DNA from: Brachynemurus nebulosus
Lineage: Eukaryota > Arthropoda > Insecta > Neuroptera > Myrmeleontidae
DNA length: 64,000 nucleotides
Direction: 5' to 3'
Assembly: GCA_035578155.1 (NCBI GenBank)
Contig: JAPWDM010000016.1
Coordinates: 252,001-316,000 of the forward strand
Shown piece by piece: positions 33,431 to 47,560 of the stretch. A program made the translations under genes and the position numbers. Below the pieces are notes generated by a model. That model ran no database searches. It was not told the origin of the DNA and saw only the letters and a program-made list of their open reading frames with translations. Positions within the stretch are counted from its first letter, which is position 1. Each line of letters opens with the position of its first letter.

Positions 33431-34852
33431 CCAATAGCATCATCACATCAAGTAATACTTACATTGATATTTTAACATTCCGGAATCCGGCAGAACAGAA
33501 ATCTGAGTTACATGCAAAGAACTTTGCAAACATCATTGAATCAATTTTTAGTAAATTCGTACTATCTGCCTATCTGACAGATTAGTTATTAGTATCTGAC
33601 AAGTTATTTCCTTACCTAGAACAGTACAGTAATAGATTTACAGAAGCAAGTTATTGACAAAATTTTACCATTTTTTTCAATTACAATATGCTTTGCTGCT
33701 ACTATTTTCAATCTCATATTTGTCTTATTTGAATAAAAATTTATTTCATTTAATTATTATGTCATTCACCATAAACAAAATTCAAATAACCTAAACCCCT
33801 GTGTCAAATTCGAATAAACAGTATAAACGAACAAAACAATTCAAATTTTCAAATTTCTCCCATATTCATATTTTAAATTTAATTGTTATAAATTAATGAT
33901 TTATTTACATATTAAATTTATCAACATAAGTACCTATTTAATATTTGAATGCAATCTAAATGTAATGTAATTAATACTTATAAATTTTTATTGAAAAATT
34001 TAATATTATAAAATTTTCTTAGAATACTTATTTAAAAATCATAGTTATCGAAGATATTTTTATTACTTATGTGTCAAAATACATAATGTGTCCTTTATAC
34101 AATTAAATAAAAAATCTGTCAATATTTTTTCAACTTAATAATAAAATAAAAAAGAAATTTAAACGGAAGTTATATTTTCAGCAAATTTTAGTGAAATTTA
34201 AAAATATCTACAAAAAATGAATTAAATTACATAAGGAATATTACATAAAATATTCCTTATACTTTACGCTTTATATATTGTGGAAATGGCCACATATCAA
34301 TTTCAAATTGTCATCACATAAAAACACAAAACTTTGAGTTTTTTTTAAAAAATAACATAAGATAGAAACACGTATGGATCCTGGGTGAGGGAGTGGAACA
34401 AATGTATATCGTCGATTGCCTTGCTTAAAAAAATTTTTTCATTACATATCACTCAAAAAGCTTCCTTTTTGAAGATGTACCATTTTAAAAATTGAAATGG
34501 AGATAGTTTGTCCATATAATAAAAAAAGACAACAAATATCCTTTTGGAAATTTTTTATTCCATTTCTAACAAATTTCTTAATTTTTCTCTGGTATTAGTT
34601 TACGTAAAATAATAATTTAAACACTTATCATACCTAGATTTCGCTCATCTTTCCAATTTTATAAAAAAAATTTAAAAAGTTGTTTGATTCTGACAGAAAA
34701 CTTAGCTTTTTGACAAAAAACGCCCGAAAAACCTACTTCTGGGCATCCGATGTATCTGGCTAAAGAACTTAGCCAAGCCATATCAAAATTGAGTCTCCAT
34801 ACGAAATTTCATAAGCATTAAACGTTTCGTTCGAAAGTTATCGTGGCGACAC

Positions 34853-34934
<82 letters not shown>

Positions 34935-34947
34935 CACACACATATAT

Positions 34948-35039
<92 letters not shown>
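34853..35039. repeat. (TA)n microsatellite, copy 1
   Basis: About 185 bp of TA with CACACACA and TACATA interruptions. Copy 2 (48983-49100) is about 70 bp shorter, which accounts for the change in offset between the duplicated segments. Confidence 0.9.
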
Positions 35040-35042
<3 letters not shown>

Positions 35043-35457
35043 TTTAGTGAATATCATTTTCGTATTCTGGGGACCTCAAAACATATTTCTGTTAAGGTCC
35101 CGGGCTTAGGTCGTGTCATCACACCTGCCGTAAAAGCTGAATTTCCATTTTTGGAAATTCGCTAAAAATAATAATGGCCATTATTAATTTAAAATTTATT
35201 TATTAAAAAGTTAAAAAAATACATTTTAAAAATATTGAAATTACAAAAAATACATGTTAAAAAAAATTAAAAAAATACATTTTAAAAAATATTGAAATTA
35301 AAAAAAAAATTACATGTTTAAAAATAAGAAATACATTTTAAAAATATTGAAATTACGAAAAAATTACATGTTAAAAAATTTTAAAAACATGTTAATTGTT
35401 AAAATTAGTTTGTAAAATTTTGTATATATCTAAGTTATCTTGTAAGTTTGTCGACGG

Positions 35458-36087
35458 TCACGCTCCCGTATCCGGATCACTTTCCCAGCCCAGGAGTGCT
35501 GATTGATTGGTTTCGCCTTTTTCAATGTTGTGTGTGATCCACTTCAACAATTCACCGTCTTCTACGCACTTTGGATTGAAATACAATCGAGGAATACCAT
35601 ATTCTTCCACAAGTTTCAATATACGATCCAGCAGTTCCGGACGAGCATATGTTATCGTTTTTCGCATCCACAACGGAAGAAAATATGTCAGCGTATCGAA
35701 TCCATCTAGACGGTCCTCTTTAATATCAGATTCATCAAAGGTAAATATGAATAGATGATCAACCAGTTGAACCCCATTCAATAGTTGATGTTATTTTTCT
35801 TCAGGATAAAAAATATCATGATCTCTTGATGCTATGGATCGGATTATCTCCAAATCAGATAATCGTATGGCTTTATGCAACATCTTATTCAACAATCGAG
35901 TTCTAGCCATGGATTCCTCCACTATTATATGGTGTTGAATATCTCCGCTCATTGTCGTGTTTTCACTCGATATTGCTTCGCCAGAAAATTGAAACTGCTC
36001 CGGCTCATCGTCATCATCATAATTATATGCTGGTCCGTGTTGGTGGGGGATATTGAAACTGCTCCGGCTCATCATCACCATACGCAT
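35458..36087 (-). pseudogene. ~210-aa Polinton-associated protein with one in-frame stop
   Basis: Two open stretches, 35791-36087 and 35458-35781, are in one frame separated by a TAA at 35791-35793. The N-terminal part has acidic DDDDEPEQFQF, encoded by the first of three roughly 60-bp repeats (ATTGAAACTGCTCCGG with CATCATCA, at about 35983, 36050 and 36113). The second part has LVDHLFIFTFDESDI and PLWMRKTITYARPELLDRIL. I do not recognise it outside Polinton-like neighbourhoods. It lies downstream of the ATPase on the same strand. The copy at 49519-50148 has the same stop, so the stop predates the duplication. Confidence 0.6.
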
Positions 36088-36339
36088 ATGTCACTCGATG
36101 TTGGTGGGGGATATTGAAACTGCTCCGGCCAATCATCATCATACGTATTTGCTGCTCCATGGTGGGGATATCATATCAAATCCTTGCTATCAATCCAGCT
36201 ATTGGCGCTACTTGGGAAGCCGAGTCACTTCACGCACACTCAAATATAATTGCTGTATTTATATGACTGTATTTAAGCAGACCAGAAATTGCTTAGACCG
36301 GTTTAGAACTACTTAAACTGGTTATCAAAACCAGTTCGA

Positions 36340-36611
36340 AACTCTTTGGAGCAGTATAGGACCAGTATAGGACCAGCTTAGGATTAGTATAGGATCAGCA
36401 TAGGACCAGTATAGGACCAGCATAGGACCAGTATACGGCTAAGTGAGCAGTCAGCAGGTCGGTTCAGAACTCCTTAGATCAGTTACCAAAATCAGTTCGA
36501 AACTCTTTCGATCAGTATAGGACCAGTATAGGACCAGCTTAGGACCAGTATAGGACCAGTATAGTACCAGTCTAGGACCAGTATAGGACCAGCATAGGAC
36601 CAGTCAGCAGG
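36340..36611. repeat. AGGACCAGTAT minisatellite
   Basis: About 20 imperfect copies of an 11-bp unit (TATAGGACCAG / CATAGGACCAG) lie in two blocks separated by a partly repeated TCGGTTCAGAACTCCTTAGA segment. The duplicated segment ends inside this tract (36611 here, 50661 in copy 2). Confidence 0.88.
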
Positions 36612-36631
36612 TCGGTTCAGAACTGGTTATA

Positions 36632-37342
36632 TCATTTTCCCGATATTGATCCTTTCCAGAAGCAGTCAAACTTGTTTCGATATCTTCCGCTGTGTATATC
36701 ATCTTCTTTGCAAATTGTTAAAAATCCATAGTTATCACGCCAACACTCTCTGCATAATTCTTTGAATTGATTGAACGACATGTCGGAGTTAATGTGATCA
36801 TCATAGATATGTCTGAGGTTGAGATCATCCTGTTTGAAGACTGCAACAAGATTCACGTTTTCCCGCACATGATACTTGGGTCCTGCTGTATACGTTTGCG
36901 TCAAGTAGAAACAATCATCATTGTAGTGTCGAGAGCGGCTAGAATATTCTTCTATTATAGCTTTTTTCTCCCGCGCAGATACATCATCAAATATTACCAG
37001 CGAATTTGATCGTGTTTCTTTCGGTGGTATGACATCATCGTTATTGGAGAATGTAAAATAACCCAAGCCTTTAACGCCTTTAATGATTCGTTTCAGGAAC
37101 TGATATTTCGGCTGATGCAATGACTTGGAATAGATGTATATATTTTCAAATGCTACGCCATTAGGATCCTGGATAAGTGACAGAAGAAGTGACGTTTTGC
37201 CACATCCACTTGGATCACAGATGATTGCTCTAATTCTCGTCGGTAACAGTGGGCCGTTTTTCTTGAAATTAGTCTCATCAGAAGAAAACTCGAAATTTTC
37301 CACTGGCAGCATCTCCGGTTGTTTAACGAATGAAGAAGACAT
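36632..37342 (-). CDS. FtsK/HerA-type packaging ATPase of a Polinton (236 aa, open)
   Basis: The frame is uninterrupted. Walker A reads DPSGCGKT at about residues 43-50 (a Gly-to-Asp change at the first position of the usual GPSGCGKT-type loop), Walker B NSLVIFDDV at about 112-120, and the sensor region FYLTQTYTAGPKYHVREN at about 144-161. This matches the A32-like genome-packaging ATPases of Polintons/adintoviruses, which drive DNA into capsids. Length is normal for the group. It is the only Polinton gene here without a stop or shift, yet its neighbours are dead, so it is probably a non-functional survivor. A short upstream promoter is not evident. Confidence 0.85.
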   Translation of the reverse strand: MSSSFVKQPEMLPVENFEFSSDETNFKKNGPLLPTRIRAIICDPSGCGKTSLLLSLIQDPNGVAFENIYIYSKSLHQPKYQFLKRIIKGVKGLGYFTFSNNDDVIPPKETRSNSLVIFDDVSAREKKAIIEEYSSRSRHYNDDCFYLTQTYTAGPKYHVRENVNLVAVFKQDDLNLRHIYDDHINSDMSFNQFKELCRECWRDNYGFLTICKEDDIHSGRYRNKFDCFWKGSISGK

Positions 37343-37457
37343 CGTTGATGTTGATCAGATAACACCATTTCTCATACTAAGAAAGTTGAGTAAATTTCCA
37401 GCATCTTTATAACATATAAATAGTACAGCATATGTTCTTTTGTTTCAGTTCACTTTC

Positions 37458-37730
37458 AAATGTCGACGCGGAAACAACTAGCAGTTAGTCGTGAGAAGAC
37501 AAGCGGTGTAACAAGATCTGGCTGTGGCGTAGTACACGGGATACAAAGAACACGACATCGTCTATTCACAATTTAAAAATATTCAAGATCGACATAAAGC
37601 TGATTTAATTCTAACTCATAAAGCGTGGGAACGAGTTAAATCATTGGATACAAATCTTGGCGAGCGAGCTACTGCTTGGGCTGTAACGAACGCTATGAAG
37701 TCAAAAGTAAAATTAGGAATGGGTCATTAA
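37458..37730 (+). pseudogene. Phospholipase A2-like domain fragment of the Polinton
   Basis: The frame ending at TAA 37728-37730 contains EHDIVYS at 37548-37568, the His-Asp catalytic signature (HDxxY) of phospholipase A2-type domains, followed by a helical stretch with KAWERVKSLD and LGERATAWAVTNAMKSK. Parvovirus-type PLA2 domains occur in capsid-associated proteins of Polinton-like elements, where they help membrane passage. The upstream ATG at 37458 is in another frame, so a shift lies near 37520-37540, and the calcium-loop region is not recognisable. Short but motif-bearing; confidence is moderate. Confidence 0.6.
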
Positions 37731-37743
37731 AAGAATGTAACGA

Positions 37744-39450
37744 AGTACCTTACGCACCCAATTAATATACAAAAAACAATAAAATTACTAAAATTCATTA
37801 ATCAAATTAACTAAATTTATTAATCACTACATTTCTTAATCTACAATTATTAAATATTAAATAAAAAAAATAAATTAATAGATAAAAAAAAGAAAAAAAA
37901 ATTTAATCAAAAAAGTTACGAAACGCCCGGTAGGTGAAATCGACCTGGGACACTCTGCAATAAATTAGAAATAAATAATAATCAATCAATAATAACATCT
38001 CAATTGAATCTAACATCTCAGAGGTTAGCAAGTAGAAAAAATTTCTACATCTCGCTCTCTTGAATTAGACGTCGAACGAACCACATTATTCTACTTAAAA
38101 ATCGAGATAATCTACTGGGAAGTGACTACCTCACCTCGTGTTTCTTTTCTATCACTCAAACTTATACAATTTAAAAATATCACGTAAGTTTTGAACTTTC
38201 ATCACATTTAACAATCAATGGTTTATTGTATTTTCAAATCAAAAGAAATTCGATAATTCTTACCCGGCCAGATATTTGAAATTGTGCCTGATGTATAATT
38301 TCAAAAAAAGAAAAATCACTGGTTTTGGAAAGAATAAGAATTTTTAGTAATCTTGATTCTAATTTTGCCAACATCTGAAATTGAACAGATTACTTACTTA
38401 TTCCACATCATTATTTTCATTTTTTTATTTTATTTTTCGGGGCGAATTTGCCTGTAAACCAAACCACAATTCAATTAGAATCAAGTGACCTTAATTAACA
38501 TTGACAACTCACCTAATTCAAACCGCAATAATCATTTAGTGTACCCCGGTCGAAACGATTTCATTAAAAAATTATTTTACATTTCAAAATCACTGGTTGC
38601 TAAAACAATTGAAAGTACTTTGAAGTACACAGCATAATCATTTTTATATCTTTTCGTAATTACCTAGCCACATCATTGATAGAATTTGGTCTGTAAAGAT
38701 AAAACAAAATATAATTAAATCACAATTAACTATTTATACACAAATATTCAAAAAAAAAATCACACACTCATTTTGCACACTCAGTCGATTACATTAAATG
38801 GCGTCGTTTCAACTCATGTACCTTGATCGTGATGATCGATAAAAGAATTAAAAATTTTCACCATGAGTTGAAATGATGACACACTGTAGTGGTTCGTAAA
38901 CCGGACAATTATTTGTTAGCAATTAAGAGAATCCGGAATTTTGTATTATAGAGAGTTTTTACAATTAATTTAATTTTTTTTTTTGGTAGTTTGTACTCAC
39001 ATTATATCTGTAGTTAGTTGAAAATACTTTATAATTGTAATGTCGATCGAAATCGTTTATGTTAATATATTTTGAAGTATATTTCGAATGTTTTATCTCT
39101 ATTTTCCTATACCAGTTTAACTTTCAGCCTCTCACTCTCACACAACCTACACACTCAGCATATAGGACTGGATACATACCTAGTGCTCTGAAGGTGATGG
39201 TGAATAGTTGACGACGGGGAACGGACACTCACGTTGTTCGTACAGATCACATAGTATTCAAGGCTTCCACTGCTGTCGATTCAAACATCATAATATACAA
39301 CTTGTGGCCGATCAGTGAGTGCCACTCCGTCGTTCACAACAAAATTATTGTGCTGAATATATTATCGATATAAGGTCGAAGTTTGGGTACCACGTAATTC
39401 AACTGCCCGCTTAGTGAGGACATAGATTTGACACTGCGCGCCAAGGGGCA
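37744..39450. other. 1.7-kb non-coding stretch between Polinton genes
   Basis: It starts TGTAACGAAG and ends near GGGGCACTTTAACA, reminiscent of a solo LTR (TG...CA), but I find no target duplication. There is no gene. A short inverted pair, TTTCAACTCATGTACC (38806) and CACCATGAGTTGAAA (38860), lies inside. Confidence 0.4.
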
Positions 39451-39559
39451 CTTTAACATTCATTTTATGTATTTATTTTTGTTGATATATAAAATTAGCG
39501 ATTGTTCAAAAGAAAAGACCTCACAAGAAGAACAAAAAAAGACAGAAAATAATATTTTG

Positions 39560-40300
39560 CGCAGGAATTCGTGATTTGAGAAGTATATTGAAGAAAAAGA
39601 AACCAAAAACTATTAAAAATGCGATAAAATTTGCACTGAAGGCTGCAAGGAATATCTTCAAGAAGAAGGATAGTAAATTTACAACACCGAGAATCATTCC
39701 AATTCCAAAGTTGGTGGAATTTTACCATTTCTAGTTCCACTATTTGCTGGCCTGTCCGCTGTAGGATCACTTGCTGGAGGTGTTGCATGTGTTGTGAAAG
39801 CAATGAATGCTTATAAAACGGCGAAGAAACAGTTGGATGAAAATGAACGTCATAACAGGATGACGGAAGCAATTGCTCTTGGATCCAAAACTGGAACTGG
39901 ACTTTATTTGAAACCATACAGAAGAGGTTTGGGACTTTACAAAAAACCGCTAAGCGAGCTACCCGATCGACCGCTAAGCGAGCTAACTGATCGCGACATC
40001 TATCAGTTTGGAAACAATTATTTGTCCAATTTTCGTGTCGTGTTCATGAGAGATGATTTACCGAAACGTCCAAGGTGAAAGGAGTGTTATGTCGTTAATT
40101 TGGATAATTCATATGGATCAGGAAGCCATTGAGTAGCGTACGCCAAAGATAACAAGAACGTCGAATATTTCGATAGTTATGGGAATTTACCACCACCTGC
40201 TGAAGTTGTGCAACATGGCAATAATATTAAGTATAATTATAATAGATATCAGAATTACGATCAGTATAACTGTGGACATTAATGTCTAAAATTTTTATGT
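39560..40300 (+). pseudogene. Polinton hydrophobic core protein plus adenain-like protease, broken
   Basis: The first part is basic, then hydrophobic and glycine-rich (LPFLVPLFAGLSAVGSLAGG at about 39722-39781), then RHNRMTEAIALG and tandem YLKPYRRGLGLYKKP-type repeats: a virion core-protein pattern. The second part is the adenovirus-type (Ulp1-like) cysteine protease: FRVVFMRD, the catalytic His at 40127-40129, YFDSYGNLPPP, and NCGH with the catalytic Cys at 40273-40275. Damage: a frameshift near 39709, and in-frame stops at 40076, 40130 (straight after the His) and 40282. It would have matured virion proteins; it cannot now make a whole enzyme. Confidence 0.82.
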
Positions 40301-40589
40301 AGGGTAGACCGGAGTTAGTTGGGCAATTTTTTGGAAAAATTTGAATAACATCAACTGTAATTATAGAAAGATTAGGAAAATGATAATATTAGATATCCTA
40401 ATTGAAAAATATCATTATCCTAATTAAAAAATATCTTTATCGCTATTGTTCAACTAAGGTATATTGACCATGAACAAATTCTCATATATATTTATCATAA
40501 GAAATAGCTATATAATTATTGAAAATTTTTTAAATTATTATTTACTTGTATGCTATTAATGAATTAGTTTTGGGTATATGTTTTTGTGG

Positions 40590-40787
40590 ATCCGAACTCG
40601 GTCCCGTGCCTTGGTCGCCTACGGAACTTTCTTGCTGCGAGACTTTACTCAACATATATATCATATAATTTTTATATTTATATTTTTATTTATTTAATTA
40701 TATTATATTAAAATGAAAAATATATATGCGTAAATGTTCTCTTCGGCCGCCATTTAACGGTTAACTCAGAACTGGTACGGACTGGGA

Positions 40788-40819
<32 letters not shown>

Positions 40820-40849
40820 CGATGGCCCCAACGGGTGTTGACGCAATGC

Positions 40850-40890
<41 letters not shown>

Positions 40891-40930
40891 GAGCAAGCGC
40901 GGGTTAACGGCGGGAGTAACTATGACTCTC
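40590..40930 (+). rRNA. 28S rRNA, part upstream of the R2 insertion
   Basis: The segment ACTCAGAACTGGTACGGACT, AATCCGACTGTCTAATTAAA, AAAGCATTGCGATGG and GCGGGAGTAACTATGACTCT is conserved 28S sequence directly before the R2 site. Upstream, an expansion segment (CCGAACTCGGTCCCGTGCCT) and AT-rich sequence are present; the 5' limit is uncertain. Most of the 28S gene upstream is missing, so this is a fragment. Confidence 0.85.
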
Positions 40931-43233
40931 TCTTTCGGACTATACTCTGGCTGAAGGCAGCAGTCTCTCCGGTCTAGCGTTCGCAGACGACTTGATACTT
41001 TTGGCGGACAGTGCACCACAAGCTAGAAGACTCTTGTCGGAAACAGAACAATATTTTAATTATCTTGAAATGGCAATACAACCAACGAAATGTAAAGTCT
41101 TTGAAATTGTTCCGACAAAAGAGGCATGGTATATCCAGGATCCCGACATGTCGCTGTCTAGTGGTGAGCGGATTCCGTATACAGGGTCCGAATCATTAAT
41201 AACATACTTACGTGTCAGTGTATCTCCATGGAGAGGTATAGAAATAGGTGAGGTTAAAGAGAACATCAGAAACTGCCTAACGAGAGTCAACCGACTGGCT
41301 CTCAAACCTCACCAGGAGGTCGATTTGCTCATCACGAACCTAGTCCAACACTATTTGTTCACTCTTATCCTGGGCGTGGCTCCTGCAACACTGTTAAGAG
41401 AGATCGATAGGGACCTACGTGTTGCGGTGAAAGAAATCCTGCATCTCCCTCTTAGTACTTGTGATGGTTTCATTTATGCCGGCAAGAGGGACGGAGGACT
41501 AGGTTTCCCAAAGTTAGAAAATCTTATAGCCACGATAACTTTGGGACATGGATTGAAATTCATGCAGAGCGAAGACCCTGCTATCAAGGCGCTTATAGCC
41601 TCCACAAATTTAGAGAATAAACTACGTAAATTGTGTAATGCACTTCGGTTGCCTTGGCCGGTTTCATTCCCCGAAGTGAGGAGGCATAAGCGTCGATTAA
41701 AAAAGCTAGAAGTGACTAAATGGGAGGAAAGCAAAACACTGGGGAGAGGGGTTCATGCTCACCTCGATGACCCGATATCAAATGCTTTTATGTATGACCC
41801 GACATTATTAAACCCGGCAGGTATTGTAGTGCCTTAAAACTCAGAACCAACACAACACCTACTAGACTGGCACTACAAAGGATTAACCCCACTGCGGATG
41901 CAACATGTTGACAATGTAGGTCGCTTCCTGAGACTTTAGGGCATGTCATAGGCCACGAAGGAAGCGCGCATCCGCCGTCACGATGAAATAGTTAATATAA
42001 TCATTGACAAATTAAGTAAGAACAGTGAAGTGACAATAGTTAAGGAACCCCGAATCCAGACGGACTCTATCTTCAAACCGGACATCCTCGTGAAAAAGGA
42101 TGGAAGGGTCCTCGTGATCGATGTTACCGTCCGCCATGAGGATGGGGATAGTATGATGTCTGGCAGGAGGGAGAAATTTCAAAAGTATAATAAGATTTTC
42201 ACTCACTGTCAGGAGTTGCTTAGTGCAGAAAGTGTTGCGGTGGTAACGATAGTGGTATGAACACTGTCCAAGCAAACTCAGGAAGATCTCGCAAAGATTG
42301 GCATCAAAGATAGAAAAACGTTACTCACAATTTCCTTAACATCACTGCGGTGCTCTATAGAGATCTTCCACCAGTTTATTGATTATGCGTCCCCAGGAGT
42401 GGACCCTACTGGCCCAGGTCCTCCACTCCAGCCCGACCGGCCCGGGTAAAGAAAGCAATGGGATGAAAATCTCCATGGTGCGTGCATGTGCATTTTAACA
42501 TAAACGACGATTAGGAACATTGAAAGATGTTGCTTTAATTTTGACGATTCGGCATGTTGAAAAACACTGCGGATCATTTTAACTTTAATTATTTCGACAA
42601 CAGCTGTGCTGTATTTTAACTATTTATGACCTAGTGACCTAGTGGCTTTTATTAATGTAGTTGGCTCTTTACACCACTACACTTTAACTGAATTGTTTTT
42701 AACGTAGACCTGATACAAGTGGCTTTTACTTTTTATCGAAGGTTTTTACAAACCTTCAATTGTGATTATTGACTGTGATACTACCACTTGTACCAAAACA
42801 TTGTTTTAATCTATTTATTTTAGCTATATTAATAGCTATTTTAGACCTGCACATGCACACCAAGTTAAACTGAGAATCGCGGTTGACTTGTAGACAGGGA
42901 GGGGTACTCTGTGAGTACCTAACCACCATGTTTGAGAATTCATTCAAATCGCACCACGACGAGTAAAGGCAAAAGCCCTGTGGCACCGGAGGACACCTCC
43001 ATGTGGTTTTCCCTGTAAACGGTCTGGATGCCAAGACCGGCCAAGTTCCGATGATGGTGTCACTCACCTTGGCAGAGAGTTAGTTTATTTATGTGCGTCC
43101 GATGGCATCGCCTCGGACCCCTATGGGCGCAGATATTTGCGCGGGTTTCCTAATACTCTTTTCCCAATGCATAGCTCGGGCTCCAAACCTAACGTACCGC
43201 CGTAACGGAAAGTATGCCCTGCGCATAGTGAAT
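40931..43233 (+). mobile_element. 5'-truncated R2 retrotransposon in the 28S R2 site
   Basis: It lies between GACTCTCT and TAGCCCAATGCCTCGTC, exactly the R2 target, with the intervening TTAAGG largely lost. The 2.3 kb left comprise the reverse transcriptase end, the endonuclease and a 3' UTR (about 42260-43233). A full R2 is usually over 3.5 kb. Orientation is that of the rRNA. Confidence 0.92.
40960..42260 (+). pseudogene. R2 protein C-terminal part (RT end, zinc knuckle, endonuclease)
   Basis: The frame opens in the RT catalytic loop (GLAFADDLILL, with the two Asp of the active site), runs through the thumb to 41837, then a stop. Around 41900-41960 a degenerate CCHC knuckle region is frameshifted (SLPETLGHV in another frame). 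The restriction-like endonuclease returns at about 42030-42260 with KPDILVKKDG and VLVIDVTVRHE, holding its PD...D active-site pattern. Stops and shifts make it inactive. Confidence 0.88.
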
Positions 43234-44757
<1,524 letters not shown>

Positions 44758-45149
44758 ATATTTCATTTTTCTTTTTAAATAATAAAAATATTAATTTTTA
44801 TATAATTTTAAAAATATGAAAAACAACGAGAATTACCCCACACAAAAAATTATTTACTTTAAAAATAATAAATAATTACCATATAAAAGATTGATTTTTT
44901 TTTTAAATCAGTTCAAAAATAATATTTACTTTTATCCATTTTATTAATATTTGAGGAGGGAGATTTTTTTCAAAAATTTTAAAATATTTAACCTTTAGTT
45001 TAATTACTGAAGGCTTTTTTTATCAAATTTTTTTTGTTCTCCTATTTAATATGTTAGAGCCCTTAAAACTGTTTCTAATAATACTTTTAAGGGCTTTTTA
45101 AATAACTAAATATTTAAATATAATTATATATTATTATTATTTAACAACG

Positions 45150-45310
45150 GCTAATACCAATTTAACCAATTAACTAGTATTTTACGTAGATTAATGTTTT
45201 TTAACAATAAGTGTTAGTGTGTTACCAATTTAACCTATTAACTAGTATTTTATGTAGATTAATGTTTTTTAACAATAAGTGTTACTAATTTAACCTATTG
45301 GCTAATTTTA
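45150..45310. repeat. rDNA spacer tandem repeat, ~75-bp unit
   Basis: AATTTAACC(A/T)ATTAACTAGTATTTTA with GTAGATTAATGTTTTTTAAC and AATAAGTGTTA is repeated twice with a third partial unit. The rest of 44758-45459 is AT-rich spacer without genes. Confidence 0.75.
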
Positions 45311-47374
45311 CCTATTATTATATGATAGGTCTTAGGTTGGGTTTGATTAGTTTGGATTTGTTTATAATTTATTGAATATTGAATATTGTATATTGAATTC
45401 CGAAGCAGCGTACACAAACTAATTAATTACATTAGTCAATTACTTATACATGATCAAAATACCCCTGTCGCAGCATCTTCATAACATAACGAATTTCCAA
45501 ATATTAGGCACTGGCGGATCTCATCTAAGAACTGTACCTATTTAAAATAGTTAAGCTTTCTAAGAGTAAAAGATTTTTTAAAATCAGCTGGGTAATTAAT
45601 TTTGATATTTTTGGGACCCAAGAACCCAAACGGACTTTGTGCAGCATAGTTGTATCCATCTAAAATAATTTAGTTCTGTAACAGTGAAAAAATTTTCAAA
45701 ATCGGTCGGTTAGTTTATTTTTTACAATAATGGGATCAGTAAACCCTGGCAAAACTCATACAACATAACCTTTATTCATCTAAAATAATTTTAGTAAAAA
45801 GTTTATCCTAACAGTAAAAAAAGGGTCCTAGGGATCTCATATAACTTATGGTAGTCCGAAAGGTTCTTGTGGACATCATTTAATTACTTAATGAATTCAA
45901 ATACTTTAACTTACTAACGGTGAAAAAATTTTCAAAATTTTCGAAATTCGCTAAAAAAATCATTGAAAAATATTTGATATGTTTCGATCAATTAATGGTC
46001 AACATCAGCAAATAAAAGTTACGCAAATCGAAGAAAAAAATGAGTTATTTGTCCGTAGAAATTAAAATATAAATTCTGAAAACGAGCAAAGAAATATTGA
46101 AAAAACTAGATCGGCAAAACATTCTGACAAATAACACTACTTTTGAAAAATATTAAATGATTTTCAAATGACTTTGGAAATTGATCCCAAGGCCGACTTC
46201 AAAGTCATCATGAAGTGCATCACTTTGAACTCTATAACTTTGGTCCTAAGCACTTTTTTCAGAAAATATATCGTACCATAATCCACTTCTATGTTGATTC
46301 CTGGTCTCTTTTCCTCCGTTTCTAATATTTATGTCATTAAAAAAATGTGCTACCGTAGACAAGGATGAATAGGGACGCATTCAGAATTCACACCGTATTT
46401 TTTTGTATTTATTTTATGAGTACCTAATCTTTAATATATTAAAAATTTACACGAAGATGGTCACTTTATCACAGTATCCAAAAAAATTTAAAAATATCGG
46501 TGGTTTTTGAAAAGTTAACAAAAATCGTATAAATTCTTCTCTATGAAAAATTGGGGTCAAAAGAGACGAGAAAAGAGAAAATGGGGACAACCCGTAGGGT
46601 CGACCAAAATTGAAATTCTAATATAAAATAATTTTGAACTTTTTGTATTTATACATTAAAAAAAGAAATAATAGGTACTTGATGATTTTCTATAAAAATA
46701 AACGTAGAATCTAAAATAAAATTTATAAAGTATAGAAATGTTATGCTGCATGTATTTATAAAAATTTCGAATGACTTGATTACCTTGAAAGTGCTCTCTT
46801 CTATGTCTCAATACATACTTCATACGTCCCTAATCACCCCACATTCGTCCCTTTATACTTGAACGTCCCTATTAACCTATATACTGTCCCTATTCACACC
46901 TTTTCCGTCCCTATTATCTTCCAACTTAGCCCAAATCTCAAGTCCTCTTTATTTCCTCTTAAAAAATAAAAACAACTAAAAGCCTGCAGCCTTTTTTTCA
47001 GATATGTTCTAAAATAATTAACGATTAAACAACAATTTATTCATTAGAGCACCGAAAAATATAATTTTTAGATAAAGTTTTAAGGAACAAAAAATAGCAC
47101 TGTTTGAAGACGCCAATCGAAACTCAATTTTTAATATTTTTTATTTAACTTCAAGCTTAGTCACTATTGTTACCCGAAAAAATAATAATTATACTATAAT
47201 TTAAGTAAGATATATGTTCGCATTTACGTTTAGTATTTGTAAATTAAGTTCATGAATAACATTTTTCGTTTCGTCCCTATTCACCCGCCTGTCCCAATTT
47301 ATGCCGTTCTACGGTATTTGTTTCAAAAATTCATCACAATCATTGCTTTTTTTACTATACAATAGGTAATGTAA

Positions 47375-47560
47375 TTAGAACATATTAATTTTTTTGCAAA
47401 TAAAATCATTTTTATGTATTAAAGTACTGGCATGTAGTAATTTTTCTTTTTTTGATTCTGTCAAAAAATCTTCCACCACACTTGTCACTGTATCAATACT
47501 TTTGGTTGTTATTTTCATTGAAGATCCAACCTTTGCTTGAAGATCCAACCATCCACGCAC
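47375..47560 (-). pseudogene. Second copy of the 61-codon fragment
   Basis: It matches 33245-33430 almost exactly and adds no new information about function. About two residue changes show the copies are not assembly duplicates of one locus. Confidence 0.4.

Larger units (their letters stand above)
31329..35165 (+). mobile_element. Helentron-like (Helitron-related) element, copy 1, 3.8 kb
   Basis: The 5' end is TACCCCTGTCGCAGCAT with TAGCGAATTTCCA just inside. The 3' end is a 9-bp hairpin GAATTTCCA-TTTT-TGGAAATTC followed by GCTAA. The two ends share TAGCGAATTTCCA in inverse. A large TA microsatellite (34853-35039) lies about 130 bp before the 3' end. Short subterminal inverted repeats, a microsatellite and a 3' hairpin with CTAA are hallmarks of Helentron/HINE elements. 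CGTCCCTATTCACC-like motifs repeat in 32694-33160. No replication-helicase gene is visible. It separates PolB from the other Polinton genes. Confidence 0.62.
26740..40290. mobile_element. Remnant of a Polinton (Maverick)/adintovirus-like element
   Basis: The gene set PolB, packaging ATPase, phospholipase A2-like fragment and adenain-like protease occurs together only in Polintons and their viral relatives. T-rich tandem sequence (26740-27180) leads into PolB and A-rich sequence (35190-35440) leads out of the minus-strand genes. A Helentron-like element (31329-35165) splits the block. I see no terminal inverted repeats, integrase or capsid genes, so the element is incomplete as well as decayed. 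Limits are approximate. Confidence 0.82.

Noticed and set aside
37744..39450. Solo LTR of an LTR retrotransposon
   Set aside because: TG...CA-like ends are present, but I find no 4-6 bp target duplication, no primer-binding site context and no paired LTR.
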